A DNA stretch of 64,000 nucleotides, from contig NC_072797.1 of NCBI RefSeq assembly GCF_028583425.1, forward strand, positions 23,780,001 through 23,844,000, given 5' to 3'. This stretch comes from Eublepharis macularius. Lineage: Eukaryota > Chordata > Lepidosauria > Squamata > Eublepharidae. The stretch's first letter is position 1; each line of letters starts with the position of its first letter. The notes below the pieces were generated by a model. That model worked only from the letters and a program-made list of their open reading frames with translations, ran no database searches and was not told the DNA's origin. A program made the position numbers and the translations under genes. Of this stretch, positions 35,003 through 45,834 are shown in pieces.

Positions 35003-35660
35003 GGGTGCCTGCTCGCTGACGCGCCCCGGCCCGCCGCCTCTGATTCGCCTGCGGACCCAAACACGCGCGCACACACTCACACACACACGCGCGCGCGCCT
35101 TTCGCCCCCCCCCCACGCCCGCCCGGCGAAGCCCCCGACGCAGCCCCGGCGGGCAGCAGCAGCAGCTTCCAAATAGCTGGCGGCTGAAGTCAGCCGCTCG
35201 ACATATCATGTATTACATGGCGGGCAACGGAGAAGGCTTCTGAAGTTGGCCCGGCAGCTCAGGCTCACAGTCGCGGGCTGCTGTAACCCGATCCCCGCGC
35301 TTTGGTGGAAGCCGCCCGCAGGCCCTGCTGGAGCGCCCGCGCCCTCCCCCGATTCCAGAGCGCTCGCATCATTTCTAAAGGGGAGGATCCCGGGGGGTTG
35401 CGAGCCCGGCTGCCAGCACCGGCAGCGGCGGAGCAGGCAGCCCTCCCCCTCCGCCTTTGCACCCACCCCCGTTGAAAGGCACGAGCAAAGCTCCGGGACG
35501 GAGACTGCGGGAAAGCCTCTTGCACAGGTGCGCTAAGCCCCGCCTATGGCCAGGGAGCCCCACCCCAATCTCAGGTGCACCGAGCTCCTCTGCAGTCGGG
35601 GGTGAACTCTCAGCTTTCTAGGTGGTCTTTTTGTATGTAGCGCTTTATTTTTTTGTTTAG

Positions 35661-35857
35661 GGATAGCCCAAGAGAGTCTGATCTGGTCAGCTCTCAGAAG
35701 CTAAACAGGGTCAGCCTTGGTTAGTAATTGGATGGGAAACCTCCAACGAGGAAGACCGGAGTTGCAGAAGCAGGTAATGGCAAACCTCCTCCGTGAGTCT
35801 CTTGTCTTGAAATCCCTACCAGGGGTTGCCATAAGTCAACTATGACTTGAGGGCAAC
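35661..35857 (+). mobile_element. 5S-rRNA-headed SINE next to the GDNF CpG island
   Basis: TCTGATCTGGTCAGCTCTCA and TTGGTTAGTAATTGGATGGG in the head; tail CCATAAGTCAACTATGACTT. Lies about 100 bp outside the CpG-rich block. Confidence 0.88.
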
Positions 35858-35924
35858 ATTTCATTTTTTCATATAGCTATACCGTATTTTAAAAGCATTC
35901 TGTTTAAAGATTAGTATCTGGCTG

Positions 35925-36090
35925 TAGAAGAGCAAGATTGCATATCAGAGACGGACTAGATTCCCAGGTTATGAGCTTTCCAGAGTCAAAGCTTCTGAAG
36001 GAAATCCACTTGGTCTCTAAAGCGCAACTGGACTCCAGTCTTGCTCTTCAACTACAGACCAACACGGCTACCCACGTGACACTATCAGGC
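35925..36090. mobile_element. Family P-like fragment
   Basis: AGAAGAGCAAGATTGCATAT at the left; GTCTCTAAAGCGCAACTGGA and CAGACCAACACGGCTACCCA at the right. The central hairpin is decayed. Confidence 0.55.
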
Positions 36091-36365
36091 TGTAATGTCT
36101 CTGTGAAACTGGAAATTAACACACTCATTTCCCCGCCCCCATCTTGTTTTATAGTTCAAATCCATTTAATCCAAGTTACAATTTTATAGATGTTTGAAGA
36201 AATCTTTTTGTCCCTCACATTTTAAAAATTCCATTTGTTTTCTTTAAATATGACATTCCCCTTGACATTTTCTGGATACGACTTCTTATTTGCATGGGCT
36301 GTGAAAAGGGAAAATCTGCCTTGTGAGCATTTGCCAGAGAAAGTATATGTTCTTTTTGATTATTT

Positions 36366-36452
36366 TTTAGCCCTACGTGAACATTTTCCAGATATCATGG
36401 GAAAGTCTTTACTATAAACAGAAGACATGTTGAGATGGAAAGAGTTTATATC
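36366..36452. repeat. Inverted duplicate pair A (left member)
   Basis: About 85 bp from TAGCCCTACGTGAACATTTT to GAGATGGAAAGAGTTTA recur almost exactly in reverse complement at 37262-37353. Confidence 0.88.
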
Positions 36453-36841
36453 ATGCTATATTTCTCCCAAATTCCTGAACCTCCTTTTCCTAACATCCTT
36501 GTTTAGAAGGATCCATGCAGATAATGGAATATCAGTTCCAATCTCCTCTTTGCTCTGTAATGATTGACCTTCTGTTCTTTAAAAAGATTGAAACGTAGCT
36601 GTTAAGATGGTTGCATGGTGATAAGTCATAATATTAGGCATGGCCACACCATCCTATAGTTTGCTTTGTTGCATTATAGAAACTCAATAAACCACCACCA
36701 ACTCTATAATTTCAGATGAACCACTGAAATTTATTCAGAAGCAACATAGAGATAACTACCAAGTTTACTACAATGAGTAATGTCCTTAGAAGGATATTCT
36801 TCTGAACTGTGGCTACCTTATCAAGGCAAGTACGTTTTTAT

Positions 36842-37055
36842 AGAATCAGAATCATAGGGTTGGAAGGGAACCTCTAGGGTCATCTAGTCCAATCCCCTGC
36901 ACAATGCAGGAATTTTACAGTTACCTCCCTCCCACACACCCCCAGTGACCCTTACTGCATGCTCAGAAGATGGCAAAACACCATCAGGATCCCTAGACAA
37001 ACTGGCCTGGGGAAAATTGCTACCTGACCCCCAAGGTTGCAGTTGGCCTTAACAT
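36842..37055 (-). mobile_element. CR1 LINE 3' UTR and 3' terminus
   Basis: The complement reads GGATTGGACTAGATGACCCT, then TTCCAACCCTATGATTCTGA, the CR1 3' terminus with its ATTCT-type end repeats. This is probably the distal part of the same CR1 copy as 37735-38420, separated by rearranged sequence. Confidence 0.85.
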
Positions 37056-37106
37056 CAAAGAAAAGGAGAACCCACTCCAAGGAGACCATATAAGATATGG
37101 TCTTAC
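37056..37106. repeat. Inverted duplicate pair C (left member)
   Basis: AACATCAAAGAAAAGGAGAA to ACCATATAAGATA; its reverse complement lies at 37676-37727. Confidence 0.85.
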
Positions 37107-37261
37107 CCCTGAGGGGATGAGCTCCTGGCGGGAAGATGGCAACGGGTTTGCCAGCCTTGGTGTTTTCCCATTTCGCAGCACCTTGCTTCTTCACCAGCCT
37201 TTACTGTGTGCAGTATCCTCGTTTCCTTTCAAATTCAATGCGTCCTCTTTTGCATTGTTTC

Positions 37262-37353
37262 ACAGTAAAACTCTTTCCATCTCAACGTGTCTTCTGTTTA
37301 TAGTAAAGACTTTCCCATGATATCTGGAAAATGTTCACGTAGGGCTAAAAATA
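37262..37353. repeat. Inverted duplicate pair A (right member)
   Basis: AAAACTCTTTCCATCTCAAC to ACGTAGGGCTAAAAATA; reverse complement of 36366-36452. Confidence 0.88.
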
Positions 37354-37380
37354 CAATGGGTGGGTTCTTCTTTCCTTTGA

Positions 37381-37507
37381 TGTTAAGGCCAACTGCAACC
37401 TTGGGGGTCAGGTAGCAATTTTCCCCAGGCCAGTTTGGCTAGGGATTCTGATGGTGTTTTGCCATCTTCTGAGCATGCAGTAAGGGTCACTGGGTGTGTG
37501 TGGGAGC
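37381..37507 (+). repeat. Inverted duplicate of CR1 3' UTR
   Basis: AAGGCCAACTGCAACCTTGG through GTAAGGGTCACTGGGTGTGT is the reverse complement of about 36940-37055 with few differences, and is in the opposite orientation to the surrounding CR1 copy. Confidence 0.85.
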
Positions 37508-37675
37508 TCACCCCCTCGGGGGTAGCTCGACGGTTGGGAAACCGCACCGAAGGGGTGTTGCGGTAATGAAGATCATGTGCACACCACAAAAATAGAACGG
37601 AATACAATGTAATTTCTAGTGCTGCAATTTAATCATTGAGAAAGATTCTCAGGCTGTACATTGGTTGATATAAAT

Positions 37676-37727
37676 TATCTTATATGGTCTTCTTGGAGTG
37701 GGTTCTCCTTTTCTTTGATGTTATTCA
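37676..37727. repeat. Inverted duplicate pair C (right member)
   Basis: ATCTTATATGGTCTTCTTGG to TTTTCTTTGATGTTA; reverse complement of 37056-37106 with about one mismatch. Confidence 0.85.
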
Positions 37728-37734
37728 GCTGAAG

Positions 37735-38420
37735 ACCGTTCCCTCTTGATACAGTGACTACAATTGGCCTTACCCTGGGCATGTAAGAAGGGGCCACGAG
37801 AACTAAGCACTGATGTAACCCCTCCTGCCCTCCCTCTCATGATCTGCCCAGGTTCACAGAATAAACATTGCTGTTAGATGGCCATCTAGCCTCTGCTTAA
37901 AAACCTCCAAAGAAGGAGCGCCCACCATCTCCTGAGGAAGCCTGTTCCACTGAGGGACCACTCTAACTGTCAAGAAGTTCTTCCTAATGTTTAGACAAAA
38001 GCTCTTTTGATTTGGTTCTGGTCCATTGGTTCTGGTCCGACCTTCAGGGGTAGTGGAAAACAACTCCGCACCATATGACAGCCCTTCAAGTACCTGAAGA
38101 TGATTACCATATCACCTCTCGGTCATCTCCTCTCTAAGCTAAACATACCGAGCTCCTTCAACCTTTCCTCATAGGACTTGGTCTCCAGACCCCTCACCAT
38201 CTTTGTTGCCCTCCTCTGGACATGTTCCAGCTTGTCTGTATCCTTCCCAAATGGTGGTGCCCAAAACTGAATACAATACTCTAAGTGAGGTCTAACCAGA
38301 GCAGAATAGAGCGATACCATCACTTCACATGATCTGGACGCTATGTGGGCTGTATCAACAGATAGTTTTAGTTTAGTCCCACATTTCAGATCTAGTTGCA
38401 ATGCACATACATTATCTACA
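37735..38420 (-). mobile_element. CR1 LINE, end of reverse transcriptase and start of 3' UTR
   Basis: The minus strand encodes [18 protein letters not shown] (38123-38401) and, in another frame, F-L-T-V-R-V-V-P-Q-W-N-R-L-P-Q-E (37854-38063), both characteristic of CR1 ORF2 C-termini. The copy is 5'-truncated and carries at least one frame break. The 3' UTR (GGGCAGATCATGAGAGGGAG) follows below 37860. Confidence 0.9.
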
Positions 38421-38518
38421 ACTAGTTTATCTACATAGTCAATGAATAACAGTACAGAGCTAAGCGAAGTTACACCCTTCTAAGACCAATGGCCATAAAA
38501 GGGGTATCACTGTTTAAG

Positions 38519-38689
38519 AGTCCAGTAGCATAAGCTTTTGAGAATCACAGTTCTCTTCATCAGTTGCATCTGATGAAGAGAACTGTGATTCTCGAAGGCT
38601 TACGCTACAATAAAGTTGGTTAGTCTTGAAGGTGCTACTGGACTCTTTGCTATTTTGCTACTGTAGACTAACACAGCTAACTCCTCTGG
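38519..38689. mobile_element. Palindromic element (family P) inserted in a family C MITE
   Basis: The arms CACAGTTCTCTTCATCAG and CTGATGAAGAGAACTGTG form a hairpin. The right part reads GTAGACTAACACAGCTAACT. ACTGTTTAAG flanks it exactly at 38509-38518 and 38690-38699. The family C host runs from AGCTAAGCGAAGTTACACCC (38458) to GATTGCACTG (38700 on). Confidence 0.8.
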
Positions 38690-39059
38690 ACTGTTTAAGA
38701 TTGCACTGTAATATCCCTAAATATACCTGTTATGTATTGGCCCTAGCTTGAATAAAAGTTAGGCTTCCCTGACTCAGTACACAATAATACCCTTTGTTTT
38801 TGAGCCAATTATATCTTCTGTTTCCCTTTCCTTTTATCTTTGTTAATCCCTAATAACTCTAATTTCTCCAGATTTCTTTCATAACCAAATTCCCTCAGGA
38901 CTTTAATTAGATCTGGAAATGAAGCTTTTAGATTTCGCAATATAAAAACTATGTCATATTCATAAAGCATGATTCTGTTTTCTTAAACTGTCCCAGTAAG
39001 GGATACTGTTATCTGTCTGACCGTGAATAGTCAGACATCCTGAGCTACTGCCTGACTGC

Positions 39060-39190
39060 TAGATTCTGATGAAAGGAGGTTTGGCTCTTGCCCCCTTATA
39101 TGCTGAAAACCTTGTCGGTCTTTAAGGTGCCGCTGGACTCAAACCTTGTATGTTCTGCTGCAGGCCAACACAGCTATCTGCCTGAAACTA
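39060..39190. mobile_element. Family P fragment
   Basis: CTTTAAGGTGCCGCTGGACT followed by GCAGGCCAACACAGCTATCT; right arm of a family P element. Confidence 0.6.
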
Positions 39191-39194
39191 CCTG

Positions 39195-39830
39195 CCTGCT
39201 GTGGTTAAATGGCTAAGGGTGAACAGGCTGAAACTGAATTCTGACAAGGTGGAGGTGATGCTGGTTGGGAAGGGTGAGATCTTAAAGGATACTGTGTTCC
39301 CGCTGACACTTGCTGATTCATTTAAAAACCTGGAGGTTCCAGCATTCTTACTGGAGAAGTGGATTTATGCAGCTGCAAAAATTGCTTTCTACCATCTTCA
39401 TTTAGCCCAGAAGATGGCTCCCTACTTTGATACAGTCTCAGTCTGGTCTCATGGATCCATACCACAATAACCGTGAGGCTGAACTATTGTAAAGCGGTCT
39501 ACATGGGTCTGCCCTTGAACTCAACTTGGAAATTGCCCGTCAATGCTCAGTTACTATCGAGCTAGGTGGAACATGCATATCACACCCATTCTGCTTACCA
39601 ATCATTTACCAGGTTCAGTTTAGGTTATCACCTAAAAACCCTTAATGGCTTTGGTCCCATGTGCCTCCAGGTCCACCTCTCCAGCGATGCACCATCACAG
39701 CAGCTTCACTTATCTGATCAAAGCCGTCTGAAGGTGCCATCAGCAGCAGTTGCCCCAATGCACATGCCTCTCTGTGGTGGCTCCCACCTTGTCTGTTTCA
39801 TTTTAATTCAGTGAGCCTTCTAACAACCTT
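39195..39830 (+). mobile_element. L2 LINE fragment (reverse transcriptase C-terminal region)
   Basis: Frames read W-L-R-V-N-R-L-K-L-N-S-D-K-V-E-V-M-L-V-G (39207 on) and, further on, L-K-T-L-N-G-F-G-P-M-C-L (about 39630), then S-D-Q-S-R-L-K-V-P. These are L2 ORF2 landmarks in the right order. Several frame breaks; an old copy. Confidence 0.85.
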
Positions 39831-39843
39831 GTAGGCTGGTATT

Positions 39844-40061
39844 GCCCTGACTTGGATAGACCAGGCAAGCCTGATCTCATCAGATCTCAGAAGCTAAGCA
39901 GGGTCAACTTTAGTTAGTCATTCGATGGGAGACCACCAATGAAGGCCAGGGTTGACATGCAGAAATAGGTAATGGCAAACCGGCTCTGTCCGTCTCCTGC
40001 CTTGAAAACTCCACCAGGGGTTGCTATAAGTCAGCTGTGACTTAATGGCACTTTCCACCAC
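39844..40061 (+). mobile_element. 5S-rRNA-headed SINE
   Basis: GATCTCATCAGATCTCAGAA and TTAGTCATTCGATGGGAGAC in the head; tail TATAAGTCAGCTGTGACTTA. More diverged than the copy at 43888. Confidence 0.88.
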
Positions 40062-40292
40062 CGGGCTAGTATTACTTGAGTTATATTGCACATGGGTAGC
40101 TTGCCATGGTCACCTGATGAGCTCACAACTGAGATTTTTACTGCGGCGGCAGTGGTGTGACATTAGTTGGAGCTGTTTTAATATGATTCTCCTGTCTCTC
40201 TTAACATTCTGTGTAATTCCCTGGGGCAGTGGAGAGCAAGCAGGAGAATGCTGGATGCTGGAGATGATTGTGTTGCTGGACAGAAACAATTC

Positions 40293-40442
40293 TTGATTCC
40301 GCACACGTTGGATAATGCACTTGCAATGCACTTTAGCAATCGTTTGGAAGTGGATTTTTTGTTTCACACACAAAAAATTCAGTTCTAAATGATCTCTAAA
40401 GAGGATTGGAAGTGCATTATCCAACGTGTGCAGAATCAGCCA
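40293..40442. mobile_element. Palindromic MITE with GCACACGTTGGATAATGCAC ends
   Basis: Left GATTCCGCACACGTTGGATA and right CCAACGTGTGCAGAATC are inverted copies; similarity continues through the TTTTTTGTTTCACA / TGTGTGAAAC-like centre. Length about 150 bp. Confidence 0.8.
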
Positions 40443-40644
40443 ATGTCCTGTCCCTTTAATCAATGTTTATTGGGTGGACAAAGGCAGTTGAAGCTTTGTG
40501 TGGCATGAAGTTCTAGATCATGTGCATTTTCCAAGCAATAACATTTTGCTGCTTGAATGTTGGGAAAGGGCTTTTCTCTACGTCTGAATGACCATTTTGA
40601 GAAAAAGGTGTTTGGATTCCTTCTGTCAATCACATTCTTATTCC

Positions 40645-40845
40645 ATCGTTCAAGGAGCTCAGGGTGACAAACACATGCCTTCCTTCCTTTGTCTTCACAA
40701 GGCTGTAAAGTAGATGAAGCTACAGGAAAGTGACTAACGGAAGAGCAGCATGTGTGCTTTACGGCAGTCTGGGGATTTCAACCTGCATCTTCTCAGTACT
40801 AGTCTGACTCTCTTAGTACTCTGCCACACTGCCTCTTTGTGCATC
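40645..40845 (-). mobile_element. CORE-type SINE remnant
   Basis: Reverse-orientation similarity: GGCAGTCTGGGGATTTCAAC (box B side) and CTCTTAGTACTCTGCCACAC (head side). Strongly diverged. Confidence 0.5.
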
Positions 40846-40972
40846 AGCTGAGTAGAAGTGGTGTTACTTTTGGGGACAAAATTTCAAACCCGCGCCACAA
40901 GACCCAGTTGCACAGCTCCCCCCCCCCTATGAGAACGGCCAGCAGCAGCCAAATGGTGCCATTGCAAAGCAG

Positions 40973-41201
40973 GATTTGAGTCCAGTGGCACCTTAGAGAC
41001 CAGCAAGATTTTCAGGGTGTGAGTTTTCGAAAGTCAGAGCTCCCTTCTTCAGACATGAGAGAAATGACTCGTATCTGAAGAAGGGAGCTCTGACTCTCCA
41101 AAGCTTACATCCTGAAAATCTTGTTGGTCTCTTCGGCATCACTGGACTCAAATCCTGCTGTTCTATTGTAGACCAACACGGCTACCCACCTAAAACTATC
41201 C
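40973..41201. mobile_element. Palindromic element (family P) inserted in a family C MITE
   Basis: Contains the inverted pair GGAGCTCTGACT / AGTCAGAGCTCC around CTTCTTCAGA, then GACCAACACGGCTACCCACC near the right end. CAAAGCAG flanks it on both sides (40965-40972, 41202-41209). The family C halves lie immediately outside (GGTGCCATTG at 40956; TTACACCTTTCTAAGTCC after 41209). Confidence 0.8.
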
Positions 41202-42006
41202 CAAAGCAGTTACACCTTTCTAAGTCCATTGACTTCCGTAGACTTAGAAAGGTGATCACACTGTAAAAAAAAATCATTTTGGCCACAATCCTCAAACCAC
41301 TTAAAGACATTGTATTTTCCTTCTATTGAAACAAGTTGTGTTAAAGGCACTGAGCCTGCTATGGGAAAGAAGGTTGCCGAATCAGGCAGTTCATTCTTTT
41401 ACTTCAAAGAACTTCCTACTCAGTGAATGTTTGAAAGTTGCAAATTGGATGTAATTGTGAACAGCTGCAACATGTTGCTACTGTTCTAATTGGCATTTGC
41501 TTCTGCCACCGTTTTTTTGCCGCCTCAAGTTTATAGAGGGCATATTTTATTTGTATTTTAAATATTTCTGTGCCACCTTTCCATCCAAATAGGGCCCCCA
41601 AGGTGGTGAACCTCAAAATATTAAAGCATTTTGACATTGAAACAACATTTAAAATAAAGTAGGTATAAAGCAATTAAATAAAAACATATCAACATTTTGC
41701 TGTAATCTCCAAATTGCCATCTTCTCTTGTGCGGGATCACTACTATGAAACTGGCTACACAGAAGCACCGACATAACAACCTATTCCGCAACAGAGAGAG
41801 CACAAAATAACACAGGAGGTTTTAGAAGAGGTTACAGTATCTCTACTGATGTTTCATGGTTTCATTAGGGAGTAGTACTGCTTAAAGATGGCCTTTCAGA
41901 AATGACTTACGAAGCATGTATAAGAACAGCCAAGCTTTTGCAAAGTCACTCTCAGTGCCACTCTAAGCAGAGTTACTCTGCTCTGTCCATTGATTTCAAT
42001 AGGCTT

Positions 42007-42223
42007 GGTGGTGGAGAGTGCCATCAAGTCATAGCTGACTTATGGCAACCCCTGGCAGGGTTTTCATGGCAAGAGACCAACAGAGGTGGCTTGCCATTGC
42101 CTGCCTCTGCAACCCTGGTCTTCGTCGGAGGTTCCCCATCCAATTACCAACCAAGGCCACCCCTGCTTAGCTTCTGAGATCTGATGAGATCAAGCTCACC
42201 TGTGCTATCCAGGACAGGGCTTT
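42007..42223 (-). mobile_element. 5S-rRNA-headed SINE nested in a family C MITE
   Basis: On the minus strand the head (CTCATCAGATCTCAGAAGCT, AAGCAGGGGTGGCC) is the internal-promoter half of 5S rRNA; the tail GCCATAAGTCAGCTATGACT is shared with the other copies. AATAGGCTT flanks it at 41998-42006 and 42224-42232, inside the family C core CATTGATTTCAATAGGCTTA. This matches the 5S-Sauria SINE type of lizards. Confidence 0.88.
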
Positions 42224-43887
42224 AATAGGCTTAGATGGGTGCAATGATGCCTAGGATGGCTTTGTCTGTTTAGTAGGGGCTGTTTCATGCACTGATAGAT
42301 AGCTGACTTTGGTTAGCCATTATGACAACACTGTGCAAGAATCTGGAGCTAACAACCGTCTTTTATCCTGCCCTTTCTCGAGGTTTTCAGGATAATGTTG
42401 AGAAGTAACTTGAAGGCCTGTGATGCAGCAACACTGTTGAGAGCAATCATGGATTGCTCTCTGTACATCATCCTCTCTGTACATCTTCCTCTCTGTACAT
42501 CATCTTTAGTTCTAAGGAATTCCACAAATGCAACCAACAGGGTTCCACAATGTAAAATTGGCAGCCTATTTAACTGGAGGCTGCTCTTCTGCTTGTTGTG
42601 CTGCTGCTGTTCATTTGATTGCATTTCCCCCATCCTACGTCTTTGGGTTTCTGTTTTTTGGCTCATTCTAGTTGGTCCACTCTCAAGTTGCTGCACGTCA
42701 GGGCCAGCTCTAGGTGCCAAATGGTCCTAGGCAAGACGCCCTCTGGTTCTGCCCCCGCTAAGTGCATCAGCATTGCTGTCTCCTCCTCCTTCTCAATTGT
42801 TTGTCTCCCTCTCATTCAGAGGTAGACAGTGGATCCAGAAGAAGCTGCTACACTTTGGCGCTACCATCGGTACGCATTGGCCTTGCAAGTGAGCAGAGAC
42901 GGATGCTAGGAGTGGCAGCAGCTGTTGCCACAGAGAGAATGGGAGCAGACAAGCAAAAAGCAGTGGCTGTCATTGGTCTTTGTGGCTGATCTCATCATGT
43001 GCTCACCTAGGTGGACTGGATGGTGCCCAATGGCTCTGCCACCACTACACCAGACAATAGGGCAGGCAGTAGTTGCTGCCGCCATTATACCACAGTTGGT
43101 CAGGGTAGAGGCAGACTGACCCTTTAAGTTACTAGGAAAATGGGATGCTGCCTTGGAGGGCCACTAATGGACAGGACAGATGAGACCCACTCATTCTGGT
43201 AGCTCTGGAGGAACTATTTAGTTAGGACACAACCAGTGGTGATGGTTTTGGCACTAAGTAGGCTTGCCATTTGCCCATCTTTAGTGGCTAAACTCTGCCA
43301 CCCCAAGATCTTCTGCTACCAAGAAACTGAGGCATATGAGAAAAATGGCCAGAAAATGGCCTCCTTAGAGACAGTCTAGGAATTTCCCTGTGTCTCTATG
43401 GTCTTTACAATAGAGATGAGGGGAAATTCCTAGAGCATCATCTGGAAGTGATATCACATCTTCCCCAAACTTCACCATCCCCGGAAACTGTCCTCAAAAT
43501 CTCCTGGCTTTTGTTCTGGCCATGCAATCAACTTTAACTTGATTACAAGTTGTAATTGTAGATTCTTTATTGTTACTTGCTATTTGTTATATGTTTTATT
43601 GTTATATTTAAAAAATGGAAAATTAATTAAAAAAATTTAAAAAACAACAAAAAAAACTTTATCTTGAGATGGCATGTGGCAAACTGATTCCCATAGTTGT
43701 TGCCTGCTGGTCATGTCCAAACTGAGCAGCCCTCCACTGCAGCCGGCTGGGCTTGACTTGTGCCCAAGATGTAACTTCCTAATCTGTTCCTAGTCATTGG
43801 TCACTGCCTGGTAATGTACATCTTCTGTACATCCCCTGTCTATTACGATTCCTGGCTTTTATATTATGTCTTATTCTTCCTGTGAAT

Positions 43888-44089
43888 GCCCTGACTTGGA
43901 TAGCCCAGGTCAGAACTCAGAAGCTAAGCAGGGTTGGCCTTGGTTAGTAATTGGATGGAAGACCTTCAACGAAGACCAGGGTTGCAGAGGCAGGCAATGG
44001 AAAACCACCTCTGGTAGTCTCTTGCCATGAAAACCCTGCTAGGGGGTTGCCATAAGTCAGCTATGACTTGAGGGCATCACACACACACA
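43888..44089 (+). mobile_element. 5S-rRNA-headed SINE
   Basis: CTCAGAAGCTAAGCAGGG, then TTGGTTAGTAATTGGATGG, recall 5S rRNA box A/C. The 3' end is GCCATAAGTCAGCTATGACT with an (AC)n tail. The 10-bp duplication TCCTGTGAAT is at 43878-43887 and 44090-44099. Confidence 0.92.
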
Positions 44090-44847
44090 TCCTGTGAATC
44101 CTAACCTCCTTGAGTTGCCTTTAAATTTATCCGTGATTTGGGTTCTGCAAAAAGCTCTTTTCATCCTGACCGGATCCCAGTTCTGCTACTTCCTAGACTA
44201 TGAAATGGATTCAACTGTTCAGCTGAAAACTCTCCTCCTTCCCTTAAAGAGGAAAGTAAAAGTCCTTCAATTGTCTGAATACTAAAATAATAAACAGAGC
44301 AATAGTTATGATTATGCAAGTGTCAACCACAGAAATGGGGAAAAATGGTTTTCTATTTCTTAGAAAGACCACACACAATTCCCTAGGCACTGACGGGGAA
44401 AAACCAACACCCATTGCATAACTGCACAGACTCGAGTCGGCAAAAAAACAGGGTGAAGAGTTTGTGACTGGGCTTCCAGTGGTTCCTCTTCCCTTTAACA
44501 GAACAAATTGTTCTCCCCCACCCATATTACCATGGTTCTGTGTTGCATACCCACTTCAAACCCTGGTTTCAAATCCTGATTAAGACAGAAGTCCTGATAA
44601 GCAAAGATGCACACATGATGCTAAACCACAGATGAGGAGAAGGCAAGAGAATTTAGGAGCAGTAAGAGGCATGGAAGATCCTAACCCTAATCCAGACTCT
44701 TGACAGTGTTTAAGAGATCAACAGCATGACATCTGCAGTTTTCTTTATAAAGGGAAACACCTTAATCCTGAATGTATGTACTTTAAAAAACTTAGAAGTC
44801 ACCTTTAAAGTGACATACTTCACAGTAGGTGTACACTGATTTACAAG

Positions 44848-44940
44848 TAAAAAGTGTAATCCTAAACAAAGTAACACCCTTCTAATCCCATTTACCTCAA
44901 TGGATTTAGAAGCGTGTAACTGTTTGGGATTATGCTGAAA
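44848..44940. mobile_element. Palindromic MITE (family C)
   Basis: GTGTAATCCTAAACAAAGTA and GTGTAACTGTTTGGGATTAT are inverted ends around TCTAATCCCATTTACCTCAA. Confidence 0.75.
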
Positions 44941-45466
44941 GTGACCTAATTTTGGACATCACCTTATTCAAGGACTATCCAAAGAGCCCAGTGGCTGTTG
45001 GGCACTACCACTACTAATATTTGGACTTGTATGTAAACCACTGACAGCATGATTCATTTTGATGCTCATCTCCAAATCTCTCAAAACCGTTTGTTTATTT
45101 ACAGAATTTGTATCCTGCCTCTCTGCTCAAATTATTTCCATTGATTTTACTAAATCCCACTTATTTTGATGAAACCAATTAAATATGCTTTGGCTTACAC
45201 CCTTAGCCATTAAAAAGTCAGTAGAGTTTTGAAGTGGTTTAAATGCAAATTTGCTGAAGTTAAAGGCTCAGTTAGTCTTAGTGTCATTTCTCATTTTATC
45301 CTTTCACAACCATAGCATCACCCTTTGGGCCAATTCGTAGTCCATCTCATTGTGGAAAAGAATAAGAATATTCAGAAGCATATTTGTGCCCCAGCCTGCT
45401 TTTCCCTGCAGACCTTCTCTGTGCATTTCATCCCACGGCAATCAATGCATTCAAAAAGGTGAACAC

Positions 45467-45834
45467 TAGAGATGGGCACGAACTGGGAAAATTCCGAACC
45501 GTGTGGTTTGTGGTTCATCGCTTTTCACAAACCATGAACCACGAACTTTCATGAACTTGCCCTAGTATGTGAACCCGTTCGTTTGGTTCGTGAAAACGTC
45601 ACTTCTGGGTCAACAGAAGGTCTGCAGAGAGCCCATCCCCCTGTTGCCTAGGAAACTGATTGATCAGCGCCAGGCTGTCTAGAGTGACAAACCGAAATAT
45701 GAACCAGGTGAACCAGGATAAAATTCATCATGGTTTGTGAGAAATGAGCTCCCGTGAACCACTGGTTCACGAACCACGAACTGGTCGTGTTCAAGCCAAA
45801 CTTCAGTTTGTATTTCAGTTCGTGCCCGTATCTA
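45467..45834. mobile_element. hAT-like element rich in GAACC motifs (family G), copy 2
   Basis: Starts TAGAGATGGGCACGAAC and ends GTTCGTGCCCGTATCTA. Exact 8-bp duplication GTGAACAC at 45459-45466 and 45835-45842. Shares the whole layout and the GGCAACAGGGGATGG-type segment (in inverse) with the copy at 3213. Confidence 0.9.

Larger units (their letters stand above)
32000..35600. promoter_or_regulatory. CpG-rich island over the GDNF promoter and exon 1
   Basis: The stretch is much richer in G+C and in CpG than the AT-rich surroundings, densest at about 34.0-35.5 kb, and contains the predicted TATA box and exon 1. It is unmethylated-promoter-like in composition. It also explains the cluster of long overlapping open frames on both strands, none of which shows a recognisable domain. 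A CA/CG dinucleotide run sits at about 35060-35098 and C-runs at about 32060 and 35107. Confidence 0.85.

Noticed and set aside
32333-35176. Several open frames of 250-290 codons on both strands in the CpG-rich region
   Set aside because: They overlap each other in many frames, are dominated by Arg/Pro/Gly/Ala/Ser from GC-rich composition, and show no domain. They coincide with the predicted promoter and exon 1.
43888-44089. 5S rRNA gene
   Set aside because: Only the promoter-bearing part of 5S rRNA is present, joined to a SINE body and tail; several dispersed copies and target duplications show these are SINEs.
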